Below are positions 1-8,162 of a stretch of DNA of 64,000 bases, one piece after another (within the stretch, counting starts at the first letter, position 1; each line of letters begins with the position of its first letter). The stretch is taken from positions 2,728,001 through 2,792,000 of the forward strand of contig NZ_CP109479.1 in the NCBI RefSeq assembly GCF_036227485.1, read 5' to 3'. The DNA comes from Streptomyces sp. NBC_01451. GTDB lineage: Bacteria; Actinomycetota; Actinomycetes; Streptomycetales; Streptomycetaceae. Below the pieces are notes generated by a model that saw nothing but the letters and a program-made list of their open reading frames with translations, made no database searches and was not told the DNA's origin. The position numbers and the translations under genes were made by a program.

Positions 1-105
1 ACAGCGGCGACGACCGAGGCGAGTCACACCGGCCGCGACTTCCTCGACCGGATCGTGGAGCACTTCTGGGCGAGGGTCGACTCCCTCGCCCCCAACACCC
101 CTTGA
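1..105 (+). CDS. C-terminal fragment of an unrecognised protein (start outside window)
   Basis: The first 34 codons of frame 1 run to a TGA at 103-105 with strongly GC-rich third positions, so this is the real end of a plus-strand gene that begins before the window. The visible peptide is mixed, ending in a short helical stretch (RIVEHFWARVD), and is too short to name. Oddly, the coding signature does not stop at the TGA. Frame 2 remains open to a TAG at 194-196 with almost exclusively G/C third positions over about 110-193 and an Asn/Asp/Gln-rich composition, suggesting a recent +1 frameshift near codon 34 that shortened the protein by about 30 residues. That TAG overlaps the stop of the convergent phosphofructokinase gene in a CTAG. 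Confidence 0.55.
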   Translation, partial: TAATTEASHTGRDFLDRIVEHFWARVDSLAPNTP

Positions 106-192
106 CCGGCCGGAGACCAACAACGACAACCAGTCCGACCGGACCAACGAGGACAACCAGACCGACCACTCGTCCTACGAGGGCTACGCGGC

Positions 193-1218
193 CTAGAAGA
201 CCGACTCCGCCTCGTCCATCCGGTCCTTCGGGACCGTCTTCAGCTCGGTGACCGCCTCCGCCAGCGGCACCATCACCACGTCCGTCCCGCGCAGCGCCGT
301 CATCCGTCCGAACTGGCCCTGGTGCGCGGCCTCCACCGCGTGCCAGCCGAACCGGGTCGCGAGGACGCGGTCGTACGCGGTGGGCGTGCCGCCGCGCTGG
401 ATGTGGCCGAGGATGACCGGCTTGGCCTCCTTGCCGAGCCGGCGTTCCAGCTCGTACGCGAGTGCCGTACCGATGCCCTGGAAGCGCTCGTGGCCGAACT
501 GGTCGATCGCGCCGTGGCCGTAGTCCATGCTGCCCTCGGCGGGGTGCGCGCCCTCGGCGACGCAGATGACCGCGAACTTCTTGCCGCGGGCGAACCGTGC
601 CTCGACCATCTTCACGAGGTGGGCGGGGTCGAAGGGCCGTTCGGGGAGGCAGATGCCGTGGGCGCCGGCGGCCATGCCGGACTCCAGGGCGATCCAGCCC
701 GCGTGCCGACCCATGACCTCGACGACCATCACCCGCTGGTGGGACTCGGCGGTGGTCTTCAGGCGGTCCATCGCCTCCGTGGCGACACCCACCGCCGTGT
801 CGAAGCCGAAGGTGCGGTCCGTCGACGAGATGTCGTTGTCGATCGTCTTCGGGACGCCGACCACCGGCAGGCGGGCGTCGCTCAGCATCCGTGCCGCCGT
901 CAGCGTGCCTTCGCCGCCGATCGGGATCAGGACGTCGATACCGAACTCGCGGGCCATGTCCTGCGCGTTCTCGCAGGCCTCGCGCAGCCGGTCGCGCTGG
1001 AGCCGGGACGAGCCGAGGATGGTGCCGCCGCGGGCGAGGATGCCGCTGACGTCGTCGAGGTCGAGGGTGCGGTAGCGGCCGTCGAGCAGCCCCGCGTAAC
1101 CGTCCTCGAAGCCGATGACCTCGTCGTCGTACTGGGTGACCGCCCGGTGCACGACCGACCGGATCACTGCGTTCAGGCCCGGACAGTCGCCGCCTGCGGT
1201 GAGAACTCCGATGCGCAT
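193..1218 (-). CDS. pfkA: 6-phosphofructokinase (PfkA2-like)
   Basis: Phosphorylates fructose 6-phosphate to fructose 1,6-bisphosphate, the committed step of glycolysis, in the cytosol. The 341-residue protein has the full PFK fold: the nucleotide loop GGDCPGLN at 9-16, GGEGT at 101-105 and PKTIDND at 123-129 with the catalytic Asp127. Gly104 is the residue of ATP-using enzymes, whereas Lys124 is typical of the pyrophosphate-type lineage. This G104/K124 combination is known in actinobacterial ATP-dependent PFKs. Position next to pta-ackA-pyk matches S. coelicolor pfkA2 (SCO5426, from memory), whose deletion was reported to raise antibiotic production. It is transcribed divergently from pta across a 216-bp spacer. 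Start is the ATG at 1216-1218. Confidence 0.95.
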   Translation of the reverse strand: MRIGVLTAGGDCPGLNAVIRSVVHRAVTQYDDEVIGFEDGYAGLLDGRYRTLDLDDVSGILARGGTILGSSRLQRDRLREACENAQDMAREFGIDVLIPIGGEGTLTAARMLSDARLPVVGVPKTIDNDISSTDRTFGFDTAVGVATEAMDRLKTTAESHQRVMVVEVMGRHAGWIALESGMAAGAHGICLPERPFDPAHLVKMVEARFARGKKFAVICVAEGAHPAEGSMDYGHGAIDQFGHERFQGIGTALAYELERRLGKEAKPVILGHIQRGGTPTAYDRVLATRFGWHAVEAAHQGQFGRMTALRGTDVVMVPLAEAVTELKTVPKDRMDEAESVF

Positions 1219-1368
1219 CGTGCTGTGTCTCCTGATCGCTTTGCTGGCTCTGATCGTTCTGATCGCTGTGATGGCGCTGCTTGCCGGTGATGCCGGTGAG
1301 TCACTGCAATTGTTTCACGCCCTGGCCCGGCCCTCGATCCTGGCGGGCGCCGTAGCCAGCGCCGCGGG

Positions 1369-1402
1369 TACTGTCAAGAGGGTTCCGCTCACCGCGGTGA
1401 GC
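1369..1402 (+). promoter_or_regulatory. Candidate pta promoter with a 16-bp palindrome
   Basis: A TACTGT hexamer at 1369-1374 resembles a -10 element and is followed by the perfect 16-bp palindrome GCTCACCGCGGTGAGC at 1387-1402, which ends 32 bp before the pta start. The palindrome would lie just downstream of the transcription start, a position suited to a repressor or an attenuating hairpin. The -35 region is poor, so the promoter call is tentative. Three CTGATCG heptamers (1232, 1250, 1259) lie on the pfkA side of the same spacer. Confidence 0.35.
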
Positions 1403-1434
1403 CCTGTTCGCGAGCATGGAAACGGAGAGCACGC

Positions 1435-3558
1435 GTGACGACCCGCAGCGTGTACGTGACCGGTATCGACCGGGGCGACGGCCGCCAGGTCGTCGAGCTG
1501 GGGGTCATGGAACTCCTGACCCGGCAGGTCGATCGCGTGGGCGTCTTCCGCCCCCTGGTGCACGACAACCCGGACCGCCTCTTCGAGCTGCTGCGCGCCC
1601 GCTACCGCCTCTCCCAGGACCCGGCGACCGTGTACGGCATGGACTACCCGGAGGCGTCCGCGCTCCAGGCCGAGCAGGGCACCGACGAGCTCGTCTCCAC
1701 CCTCGTCGACCGCTTCCTGCGCGTCGCCCGCGAGTACGACGTCGTCCTCGTCCTGGGAACCGACTTCGCCGACACCCAGTTCCCGGACGAGCTGGCCCTC
1801 AACGCGCGCCTCGCGAACGAGTTCGGCGCGTCCGTCGTCGCGGTGGTCGGCGGACGCAACCAGACCGCCGAGTCGGTGCTCGCCGAGACGCGCAACGCGT
1901 ACCGCGCGTACGAGGCGCTGGGCTGCGACGTCCTCGCCATGATCGCCAACCGCGTCGCCCGCGAGGACCGCGCCGGTATCGCCGAGGGCCTCGGCTCCCG
2001 CCTCCCCGTGCCCTGTTACGTCCTCCCCGACGAGCCCGCCCTCTCCGCGCCGACGGTCGCCCAGATCACCCACGCGCTCGGCGGCAAGGTGCTCCTCGGC
2101 GACGACTCGGGCCTCGCCCGTGACGCGCTGGACTTCGTCTTCGGCGGCGCGATGCTGCCCAACTTCCTGGCGGCACTGACCCCCGGCTGCCTGGTCGTCA
2201 CGCCCGGTGACCGCTCCGACCTGGTCGTCGGCGCCCTGGCCGCGCACAGTGCCGGGACGCCGCCCATCGCGGGCGTCCTGCTGACCCTGAACGAGCGCCC
2301 CAGCAACGAGGTCCTCACCCTGGCCGCCCGCCTCGCCCCGGGCACCCCGGTCGTCTCCGTGGCCGGCACGAGCTTCCCCATCGCCGCCCAACTCTTCTCC
2401 CTGGAGGGGAAGTTGAACGCGACCACCCCGCGCAAGGCGGAGACGGCACTGGGGCTCTTCGAACGGCACGTGGACACCACGGAACTCCTCACCCGCGTCT
2501 CGGCACCCAGCAGCGACCGTGTCACGCCGATGATGTTCGAGCACAAGCTCCTCGAACGCGCCCGCGCCGACAAGCGCCGGGTCGTCCTCCCCGAGGGCAC
2601 CGAGGAACGCGTCCTGCACGCCGCCGAGGTACTGCTGCGCCGGAGCGTGTGCGACCTGACGCTGCTCGGCCCGGTCGACGGCATCCGCAAGAAGGCCGCC
2701 GACCTGGGCATCGACCTCGGCGGCTGTCAGTTGATCGACCCGGCGACCTCCGAACTCCGGGACTCCTTCGCCGAGAAGTACGCCGCCCTCCGCGCCCACC
2801 GGGGCGTCACGGTCGAGCTGGCCTACGACGTCGTCTCCGACGTCAACTACTTCGGCACCCTGATGGTCCAGGAGGGCCTGGCCGACGGCATGGTGTCGGG
2901 GTCGGTGCACTCCACGGCCGCGACGATCCGGCCCGCCTTCGAGATCATCAAGACCAAGCCGGACGCCGACATCGTCTCCTCGGTCTTCTTCATGTGCCTG
3001 GCCGACAAGGTCCTCGTCTACGGCGACTGCGCGGTCAACCCCGACCCGAACGCCGAGCAGTTGGCCGACATCGCCATCCAGTCGGCCGCGACCGCCGAGC
3101 AGTTCGGCGTCGAGCCGAGGATCGCGATGTTGTCGTACTCGACGGGTACGTCCGGGTCGGGGGCCGACGTCGACAAGGTGCGGGAGGCGACCGAGCTGGT
3201 GCGCTCGCGGCGCCCGGACCTCCGTATCGAAGGCCCGATCCAGTACGACGCGGCCGTTGAGCCGACCGTGGCCGCCACCAAGCTCCCGGGCTCCGAAGTC
3301 GCGGGCCAGGCAAGCGTGTTGATCTTCCCGGACCTCAACACCGGCAACAACACCTACAAGGCCGTGCAGCGTTCGGCCGGCGCGATCGCCGTCGGCCCGG
3401 TCCTCCAGGGCCTGCGCAAGCCCGTCAACGACCTGTCCCGGGGCGCCCTGGTCCCGGACATCGTCACCACGGTCGCGATCACGGCGATCCAGGCCCAGAC
3501 AGCCACCGCCAGCGACACCGCCGCTTCCACCCCTACCGAAAAGGCTTCCGCGCAGTGA
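1435..3558 (+). CDS. pta: Phosphate acetyltransferase
   Basis: Interconverts acetyl-CoA plus phosphate and acetyl phosphate plus CoA. At 707 residues it is the long, three-part form: an N-terminal dethiobiotin-synthetase-like domain (about 1-200), a DRTGG-type regulatory domain in the middle (about 215-330), and the catalytic PTA_PTB domain from about 372 (MMFEHKLLERARADKRRVV) to the end. The N-terminal loop (TGIDRGDGRQVV) lacks the Walker A lysine, as in other long Pta proteins, so that domain is probably regulatory. Start is GTG at 1435 with GGAGAG six bases upstream. The TGA is nested in the GTG of ackA (GTGA), so the two are translationally coupled. Confidence 0.95.
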   Translation: MTTRSVYVTGIDRGDGRQVVELGVMELLTRQVDRVGVFRPLVHDNPDRLFELLRARYRLSQDPATVYGMDYPEASALQAEQGTDELVSTLVDRFLRVAREYDVVLVLGTDFADTQFPDELALNARLANEFGASVVAVVGGRNQTAESVLAETRNAYRAYEALGCDVLAMIANRVAREDRAGIAEGLGSRLPVPCYVLPDEPALSAPTVAQITHALGGKVLLGDDSGLARDALDFVFGGAMLPNFLAALTPGCLVVTPGDRSDLVVGALAAHSAGTPPIAGVLLTLNERPSNEVLTLAARLAPGTPVVSVAGTSFPIAAQLFSLEGKLNATTPRKAETALGLFERHVDTTELLTRVSAPSSDRVTPMMFEHKLLERARADKRRVVLPEGTEERVLHAAEVLLRRSVCDLTLLGPVDGIRKKAADLGIDLGGCQLIDPATSELRDSFAEKYAALRAHRGVTVELAYDVVSDVNYFGTLMVQEGLADGMVSGSVHSTAATIRPAFEIIKTKPDADIVSSVFFMCLADKVLVYGDCAVNPDPNAEQLADIAIQSAATAEQFGVEPRIAMLSYSTGTSGSGADVDKVREATELVRSRRPDLRIEGPIQYDAAVEPTVAATKLPGSEVAGQASVLIFPDLNTGNNTYKAVQRSAGAIAVGPVLQGLRKPVNDLSRGALVPDIVTTVAITAIQAQTATASDTAASTPTEKASAQ

Positions 3559-4787
3559 CCGCGACCCGCGTCCTCGTCCTCAACTCCGGCTCCTCGTCGG
3601 TGAAGTACCAGCTGCTCGACATGAGCGACAGCAGCCGGCTCGCCGTGGGCCTGGTGGAGCGCATCGGCGAGGAGACGTCCCACCTGAAGCACACCCCGCT
3701 GGCGACGGGCGGCGCGTCCCGCGAGCGCACCGGCCCGATCGCCGACCACGAGGCCGCCCTCAAGGCGGTGGCGGAGGAACTGGCGAAGGACGGACTCGGC
3801 CTGGAATCAAAGGAGTTGGCGGCCATCGGCCACCGGGTCGTGCACGGCGGTCTGACCTTCACCGAGCCGACGGTCATCGACGACACGGTCCTCGCGGAGA
3901 TCGAGCGCCTGATCCCGGTGGCCCCGCTCCACAACCCGGCGAACCTGACCGGCATCCGTACGGCACAGGCGCTGCGCCCCGACCTCCCGCAGGTAGCGGT
4001 CTTCGACACGGCCTTCCACACCACGATGCCGGATTCGGCGGCCCGCTACGCGATCGACGTGAAGACGGCCGACGAGCACCGCATCAGGCGGTACGGGTTC
4101 CACGGCACGTCCCACGCGTACGTGTCCCGGGAGACGGCGCGGCTCCTGGGCCGGGCACCCGAGGACGTGAACGTGATCGTGCTGCATCTGGGCAATGGGG
4201 CGTCCGCTTCCGCCGTACGGGGCGGCAGGTGCGTGGACACCTCCATGGGGCTGACGCCATTGGAGGGACTGGTCATGGGAACCCGGTCCGGTGACCTGGA
4301 CCCGGCCGTCATCTTCCATTTGACGCGTGTTGGGGGAATGTCCACGGACGAGATCGACACTCTTCTCAACAAGAAGAGCGGCCTGCTCGGTCTGTGCGGA
4401 GACAACGACATGCGGGAAATCCGCCGCCGTATCGACGAGGGCGGCGCGGACGCCCCGGCGGCCCGGCTGGCCTTCGACATCTACATCCACCGTCTGAAGA
4501 AGTACATCGGCGCCTATTACGCGGTACTCGGCCGGGTGGACGCCATCGCGTTCACGGCCGGAGTGGGCGAGAACGCGGCGCCGGTGCGCGAGGCGGCGGT
4601 GGCGGGCCTGGAGGGCCTCGGAGTGGCCGTGGACGGCGCCCTGAACGCCGTACGGAGCCAGGAGGCCCGCCTGATCTCGCCCGCGGGCTCCCCGGTCGCG
4701 GTGGCGGTCGTCCCGACGGACGAGGAGCTGGAGATCGCGACACAGACGTACGCGCTGGTAGGAACGGACTGCGAAACGGACAACTGA
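3555..4787 (+). CDS. ackA: Acetate kinase
   Basis: Transfers phosphate between acetyl phosphate and ADP, making acetate and ATP, or the reverse on acetate. The 410-residue protein carries the family signatures: NSGSSSVKYQLL at 10-21 (phosphate-binding loop with Asn10), GHRVVHGG in the first third, HLGNGASA, DTSMGLTPLEGL, and TAGVGENA near the C-terminus. The GTG start overlaps the pta stop by four bases, giving a classic pta-ackA operon for acetate overflow, acetate uptake and control of the acetyl-phosphate pool. No terminator hairpin is obvious before pyk, which has its own candidate promoter. Confidence 0.95.
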   Translation: MTATRVLVLNSGSSSVKYQLLDMSDSSRLAVGLVERIGEETSHLKHTPLATGGASRERTGPIADHEAALKAVAEELAKDGLGLESKELAAIGHRVVHGGLTFTEPTVIDDTVLAEIERLIPVAPLHNPANLTGIRTAQALRPDLPQVAVFDTAFHTTMPDSAARYAIDVKTADEHRIRRYGFHGTSHAYVSRETARLLGRAPEDVNVIVLHLGNGASASAVRGGRCVDTSMGLTPLEGLVMGTRSGDLDPAVIFHLTRVGGMSTDEIDTLLNKKSGLLGLCGDNDMREIRRRIDEGGADAPAARLAFDIYIHRLKKYIGAYYAVLGRVDAIAFTAGVGENAAPVREAAVAGLEGLGVAVDGALNAVRSQEARLISPAGSPVAVAVVPTDEELEIATQTYALVGTDCETDN

Positions 4788-4883
4788 CGACACTTGGCGG
4801 ATATTGATGGGAGAGCCTCACCTGAGCGCTATCCCGCCCCTTTGTGTTCAGTGCATGCCTTCTACGTCGTCCACCAGGCGGAA

Positions 4884-4918
4884 TATTCCGAAGCGAAACA
4901 AACCGATAGGATCACCCC
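4884..4918 (+). promoter_or_regulatory. Candidate pyk promoter giving a leaderless mRNA
   Basis: TAGGAT at 4907-4912 is a good -10 element and lies exactly six bases before the pyk ATG, so transcription would begin at or next to the start codon. There is no GGAGG-type site in front of the ATG. The -35 region (TATTCC at 4884-4889, 17-bp spacing) is weak. Confidence 0.45.
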
Positions 4919-6349
4919 ATGCGCCGTTCGAAAATCGTTTGTACTCTCGGCCCCGCGGTCGACTCCCACGAAATGCTCGTGTCGCTGATCGAGGCCGGCA
5001 TGAACGTGGCCCGTTTCAACTTCAGCCACGGCTCGCACGCCGAGCACCAGGGCCGGTACGACCGGGTCCGTGCCGCCGCCAAGGAGACCGGCCGGGCCAT
5101 CGGTGTCCTCGCCGACCTCCAGGGCCCGAAGATCCGCCTGGAGACGTTCGCGGAGGGCCCCGTCGAGCTGGTGCGGGGCGACGAGTTCGTCATCACCACC
5201 GAGGACGTCCCCGGTGACAAGACCATCTGCGGTACGACGTACAAGGGCCTCCCGGGTGATGTGTCGCGCGGCGACCAGATCCTGATCAACGACGGCAACG
5301 TCGAGCTGAAGGTCGTGGACGTCGAGGGTCCGCGGGTGAAGTCGATCGTCATCGAGGGCGGTGTCATCTCGGACCACAAGGGCATCAACCTGCCCGGCGC
5401 GGCCGTGAACGTCCCGGCCCTCTCCGAGAAGGACATCGACGACCTGCGCTTCGCCCTGCGCATGGGCTGCGACCTGGTCGCCCTGTCCTTCGTCCGCGAC
5501 GCGAGCGACGTGGACGACGTCCACAAGATCATGGACGAGGAGGGGCGCCGCGTCCCGGTCATCGCCAAGGTGGAGAAGCCGCAGGCGGTCGACAACATGG
5601 ACGCGGTCGTCGCGGCCTTCGACGGAGTGATGGTGGCCCGCGGCGACCTCGCCGTCGAATACCCCCTCGAAAAGGTCCCGATGGTGCAGAAGCGCCTCGT
5701 GGAGCTGTGCCGGCGCAACGCCAAGCCGGTGATCGTCGCGACCCAGATGATGGAGTCGATGATCACCAACTCCCGCCCGACGCGCGCCGAGGCGTCCGAC
5801 GTGGCGAACGCGATCCTGGACGGCGCGGACGCGGTCATGCTGTCCGCGGAGTCGTCGGTCGGCGCGTATCCGCTCGAAACGGTCCGCACGATGTCGAAGA
5901 TCGTGGCCGCGGCCGAGGAGGAGCTCCTCTCCAAGGGCCTCCAGCCCCTCGTCCCCGGCAAGAAGCCGAAGACGCAGGGCGGCTCGGTCGCCCGCGCGGC
6001 CTGCGAGATCGCCGACTTCCTCGGCGGCAAGGGCCTGGTGGCCTTCACCAAGTCCGGCGACACGGCCCGCCGCCTCTCCCGCTACCGCGCGGCCCAGCCG
6101 ATCGTCGCCTTCACCACCGACGAGGGCACCCGCAACCAGCTCTCCCTGAGCTGGGGCGTCGACAGTTACGTCGTCCCGTTCGTCAACAGCACGGACGAGA
6201 TGGTCTCCCTGGTCGACCAGGAGATGCTGAAGCTGAACCGCTTCAACATCGGCGAGATCGTCGTCATGACGGCCGGCTCCCCGCCCGGCGTCCCGGGCAC
6301 GACGAACATGGTCCGCGTGCATCACCTGGGCGAGGGCGAACACGCCTGA
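4919..6349 (+). CDS. pyk: Pyruvate kinase
   Basis: Makes pyruvate and ATP from phosphoenolpyruvate and ADP, the last glycolytic step. The 476-residue length is normal. Visible family motifs are SKIVCTLGPA at 4-13, ARFNFSHGSH (substrate and K+ site), a B-domain insertion about 70-170, IAKVEKPQAV with the catalytic Lys, MVARGDLAVE (metal-binding Glu/Asp region), ATQMMESMI, and a C-terminal allosteric domain from about 350. Together with the neighbouring pfkA and pta-ackA it links glycolysis to the acetate node. It is likely the second pyruvate kinase (Pyk2-like) by synteny with S. coelicolor SCO5423, which is recalled rather than checked. The start follows a -10 box by six bases, hence probably leaderless. 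Confidence 0.95.
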   Translation: MRRSKIVCTLGPAVDSHEMLVSLIEAGMNVARFNFSHGSHAEHQGRYDRVRAAAKETGRAIGVLADLQGPKIRLETFAEGPVELVRGDEFVITTEDVPGDKTICGTTYKGLPGDVSRGDQILINDGNVELKVVDVEGPRVKSIVIEGGVISDHKGINLPGAAVNVPALSEKDIDDLRFALRMGCDLVALSFVRDASDVDDVHKIMDEEGRRVPVIAKVEKPQAVDNMDAVVAAFDGVMVARGDLAVEYPLEKVPMVQKRLVELCRRNAKPVIVATQMMESMITNSRPTRAEASDVANAILDGADAVMLSAESSVGAYPLETVRTMSKIVAAAEEELLSKGLQPLVPGKKPKTQGGSVARAACEIADFLGGKGLVAFTKSGDTARRLSRYRAAQPIVAFTTDEGTRNQLSLSWGVDSYVVPFVNSTDEMVSLVDQEMLKLNRFNIGEIVVMTAGSPPGVPGTTNMVRVHHLGEGEHA

Positions 6350-6383
6350 CGTGACTGTCGTACAGCAGCCTGTACGGCTGTGA

Positions 6384-6410
6384 GGGCGCCTCCTGTGACA
6401 GGGGGCGCCC
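6384..6410 (+). terminator. Hairpin terminator after pyk
   Basis: A 10-bp stem (6384-6393 pairing with 6401-6410, one G-T pair) with a seven-base loop lies 35 bp past the pyk stop. A weak T-containing tail follows, typical of Streptomyces terminators. Confidence 0.7.
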
Positions 6411-6494
6411 TTCCGCGTTTCCGAGCCCCGGGAGGTGTCATAGGTTGGCGTTCGACCTGCCGGGGACGGCGAGCAACGGCTACAGGGGGAGATC

Positions 6495-6779
6495 ATGGCG
6501 AGCTATTCGGTGTCGTTCAGACTGCGGCGTACGGTCGTCGAGGAGCGGTACGTCTCGGTCCCGATCACCGACGCGGTGATGCAGACGGAACCGGACGAGG
6601 ACGGCGCCTACCACGTCGACACGGGCAAACTCGTCGCCGCCGCGATCCGGCTCGGCCAGGACGACGCCGACTGGCTGCCGGAGGAGCGAGAGGTCACACT
6701 CCATCCGATCCAGAAGGCACCGGATCATGCCCAGGACCAGAACCAGGCCCTGCCCGACTCCTCGGAGGACCCGCGGTAG
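6495..6779 (+). CDS. Small hypothetical protein
   Basis: A 94-residue protein of no family I recognise. The first 75 residues look like a compact beta-rich domain (VSFRLRRTVVEERYVSVPI), and the tail is polar and acidic (DHAQDQNQALPDSSEDPR), probably disordered. No signal peptide or membrane segment. Start ATG at 6495 has GGGGGAG five bases upstream, and the frame has strong GC3 bias, so it is likely real. It follows the pyk terminator and is convergent with the DUF397 gene, so it is monocistronic. A function cannot be assigned. Confidence 0.75.
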   Translation: MASYSVSFRLRRTVVEERYVSVPITDAVMQTEPDEDGAYHVDTGKLVAAAIRLGQDDADWLPEEREVTLHPIQKAPDHAQDQNQALPDSSEDPR

Positions 6780-6825
6780 GACGTCGAACTCGCGCGGAAT
6801 TCGGCAGAAGGCCTTGGCGACCTGG

Positions 6826-7017
6826 TCACAGGAGGTGGTCGGCTTTGCCGGCCTTGATGTCCTGGATGAGGGTGCGGAGGGCGTCTCGGGTGTCGGTGAG
6901 GTAGGTGTCCTCCTGGCCGGCGATGGCGATGTAGGCGTTGCCGTGGGGGTCGGTGCCTATGCGAAAGCAGTTGTTTCCTTCAGCGCAGTAGGGCTCTTCC
7001 CAGGTGATGTCGGGCAT
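6826..7017 (-). CDS. DUF397-family small protein
   Basis: 63 residues starting MPDITWEEPYC. DUF397 proteins are short companions of Scr1-type XRE regulators in Streptomyces, and this gene lies 11 bp downstream of such a regulator on the same strand, so the pair is almost certainly an operon. The sequence has two early cysteines (CAEGNNC) and an aliphatic C-terminal helix (ALRTLIQDIKAG). A much longer reading frame covers this segment only because the upstream gene is read out of frame. The ATG at 7015-7017 is the sensible start. The molecular role of DUF397 is unsettled, and partner or antagonist of the regulator is the usual inference. Confidence 0.8.
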   Translation of the reverse strand: MPDITWEEPYCAEGNNCFRIGTDPHGNAYIAIAGQEDTYLTDTRDALRTLIQDIKAGKADHLL

Positions 7018-7028
7018 GGTGGCTCTCC

Positions 7029-7880
7029 TCAGAGTTGCTGGGCGATGGCGTGGATGAGGTCGCGCGAGTCCTGAGGGCTCAGGGTGTGGGAGTGCCACCA
7101 GTCCATGTGGGCGCGGTACTTGGCGAGTTGGGAATCGGCGTGGGTGAACTCGCCGCCGTGGGCGGAGTCCAGCTGCACGGTGTCCAGTTGCGGGACGGCA
7201 CCGTCGGCGTACAGAACGGCGTGCCCGGCGCCGGGGAAGGCTCCGGCCTCGACGGGTAGCACGCGTACGTCGACGTGCTTGCGCTCGGACGCCTCGCACA
7301 GGTGGGTGAGCTGCTCGCGGGTGGACCGGCGCCCGCCGAACTGCATGCGCAGCGCCCACTCGTGCACGTACGCGACGTAGTCGACGGGGTTGTCGCGGTC
7401 GAGCACCTGCTGGCGTTGCAGTCGCTGCACGACGCGTAGTTCCACCTCCGACCTGGGCAGCGGGGGCAGAGCCGCGTCGAAGACGGCCCGGGCGTAGCTG
7501 CCGAGCTGAAGCAGACCCGGGATGTGGACGGTCTGGTAGCTGCGCAGCCGGGTGGCGAACCACTCCAACTCGGCCACATCCAGCAGCCCTTGAGGGAGAG
7601 CGCCCCTGAACCTCTCCCACCAGCCGCGACTGCGTGAGTCGGCCAGGGCCACGAGCGCGTTGACGTAATCCTCGTCCGCGCAGTCGTAGTTGCTTGCGAG
7701 TATCCGGATCCGCTCGGGCGAGGTGGCTCGCACGCCCGACTCCATGTTGGACACCTTCGTCCGGTCGAGCCCGAGGAGCCCGGCAGCGTACTGGGTGGTT
7801 CTGTCGGCCGCGAGCCGCATCTTGCGCAACTCGGCACCCAGGCGCTTCTGACGTTCTGTCGGCGCGGGCCGTGTCGGCAT
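7029..7880 (-). CDS. Scr1-type helix-turn-helix regulator (XRE, DUF5753)
   Basis: 283-residue DNA-binding protein. Residues about 16-70 form an XRE helix-turn-helix (LRKMRLAADRTTQYAAGLLG, then TKVSNMESG). The remaining about 200 residues match the DUF5753 ligand/partner domain (HIPGLLQ, then AYVHEWALRMQFGG and VRVLPVEAGA). I chose the ATG at 7880 rather than the upstream GTG at 7886 because GGAGG sits nine bases before the ATG but only three before the GTG. It is divergent from the ATP-binding gene at 8163 and upstream of DUF397. This trio is common in Streptomyces and several members influence development and antibiotic production. A specific target is not visible. Confidence 0.9.
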   Translation of the reverse strand: MPTRPAPTERQKRLGAELRKMRLAADRTTQYAAGLLGLDRTKVSNMESGVRATSPERIRILASNYDCADEDYVNALVALADSRSRGWWERFRGALPQGLLDVAELEWFATRLRSYQTVHIPGLLQLGSYARAVFDAALPPLPRSEVELRVVQRLQRQQVLDRDNPVDYVAYVHEWALRMQFGGRRSTREQLTHLCEASERKHVDVRVLPVEAGAFPGAGHAVLYADGAVPQLDTVQLDSAHGGEFTHADSQLAKYRAHMDWWHSHTLSPQDSRDLIHAIAQQL

Positions 7881-8162
7881 CTGCACCTTCCTCCCCGGTT
7901 GGTTGGGAGTCAGTCTGCCGCGTCAGCCATGTACTGGTCCACTTCGATGGAGGCAATGCGCAATAGAATGTGGCACACGTACCCCATCAACCCCTACAGT
8001 TGGTGACGAGTCGCTTACTACCCGACATCGCCCGGAAGCGCATCGCGCGAGCCTGCCCGCATCCTCCTTCCCTGGGAGGGGCACGCTCGCGCCAGGGAGA
8101 CAGGCCACCGGTCAGGTGTACGTCGACTGCGTCAAGTCCGCTGTCCAGCAAGGGAGTTCACC

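Noticed and set aside
322..1290. 322-codon plus-strand frame opposite pfkA
   Set aside because: Shadow of pfkA, whose catalytic motifs are intact on the minus strand.
1315..2910. 531-codon minus-strand frame opposite pta
   Set aside because: No domain signal, while pta on the plus strand is complete.
6826..7956. 376-codon minus-strand frame joining the DUF397 gene to upstream sequence
   Set aside because: Only the last 63 codons are real. The rest reads the XRE gene in the wrong frame, giving an Arg/Pro-rich product.
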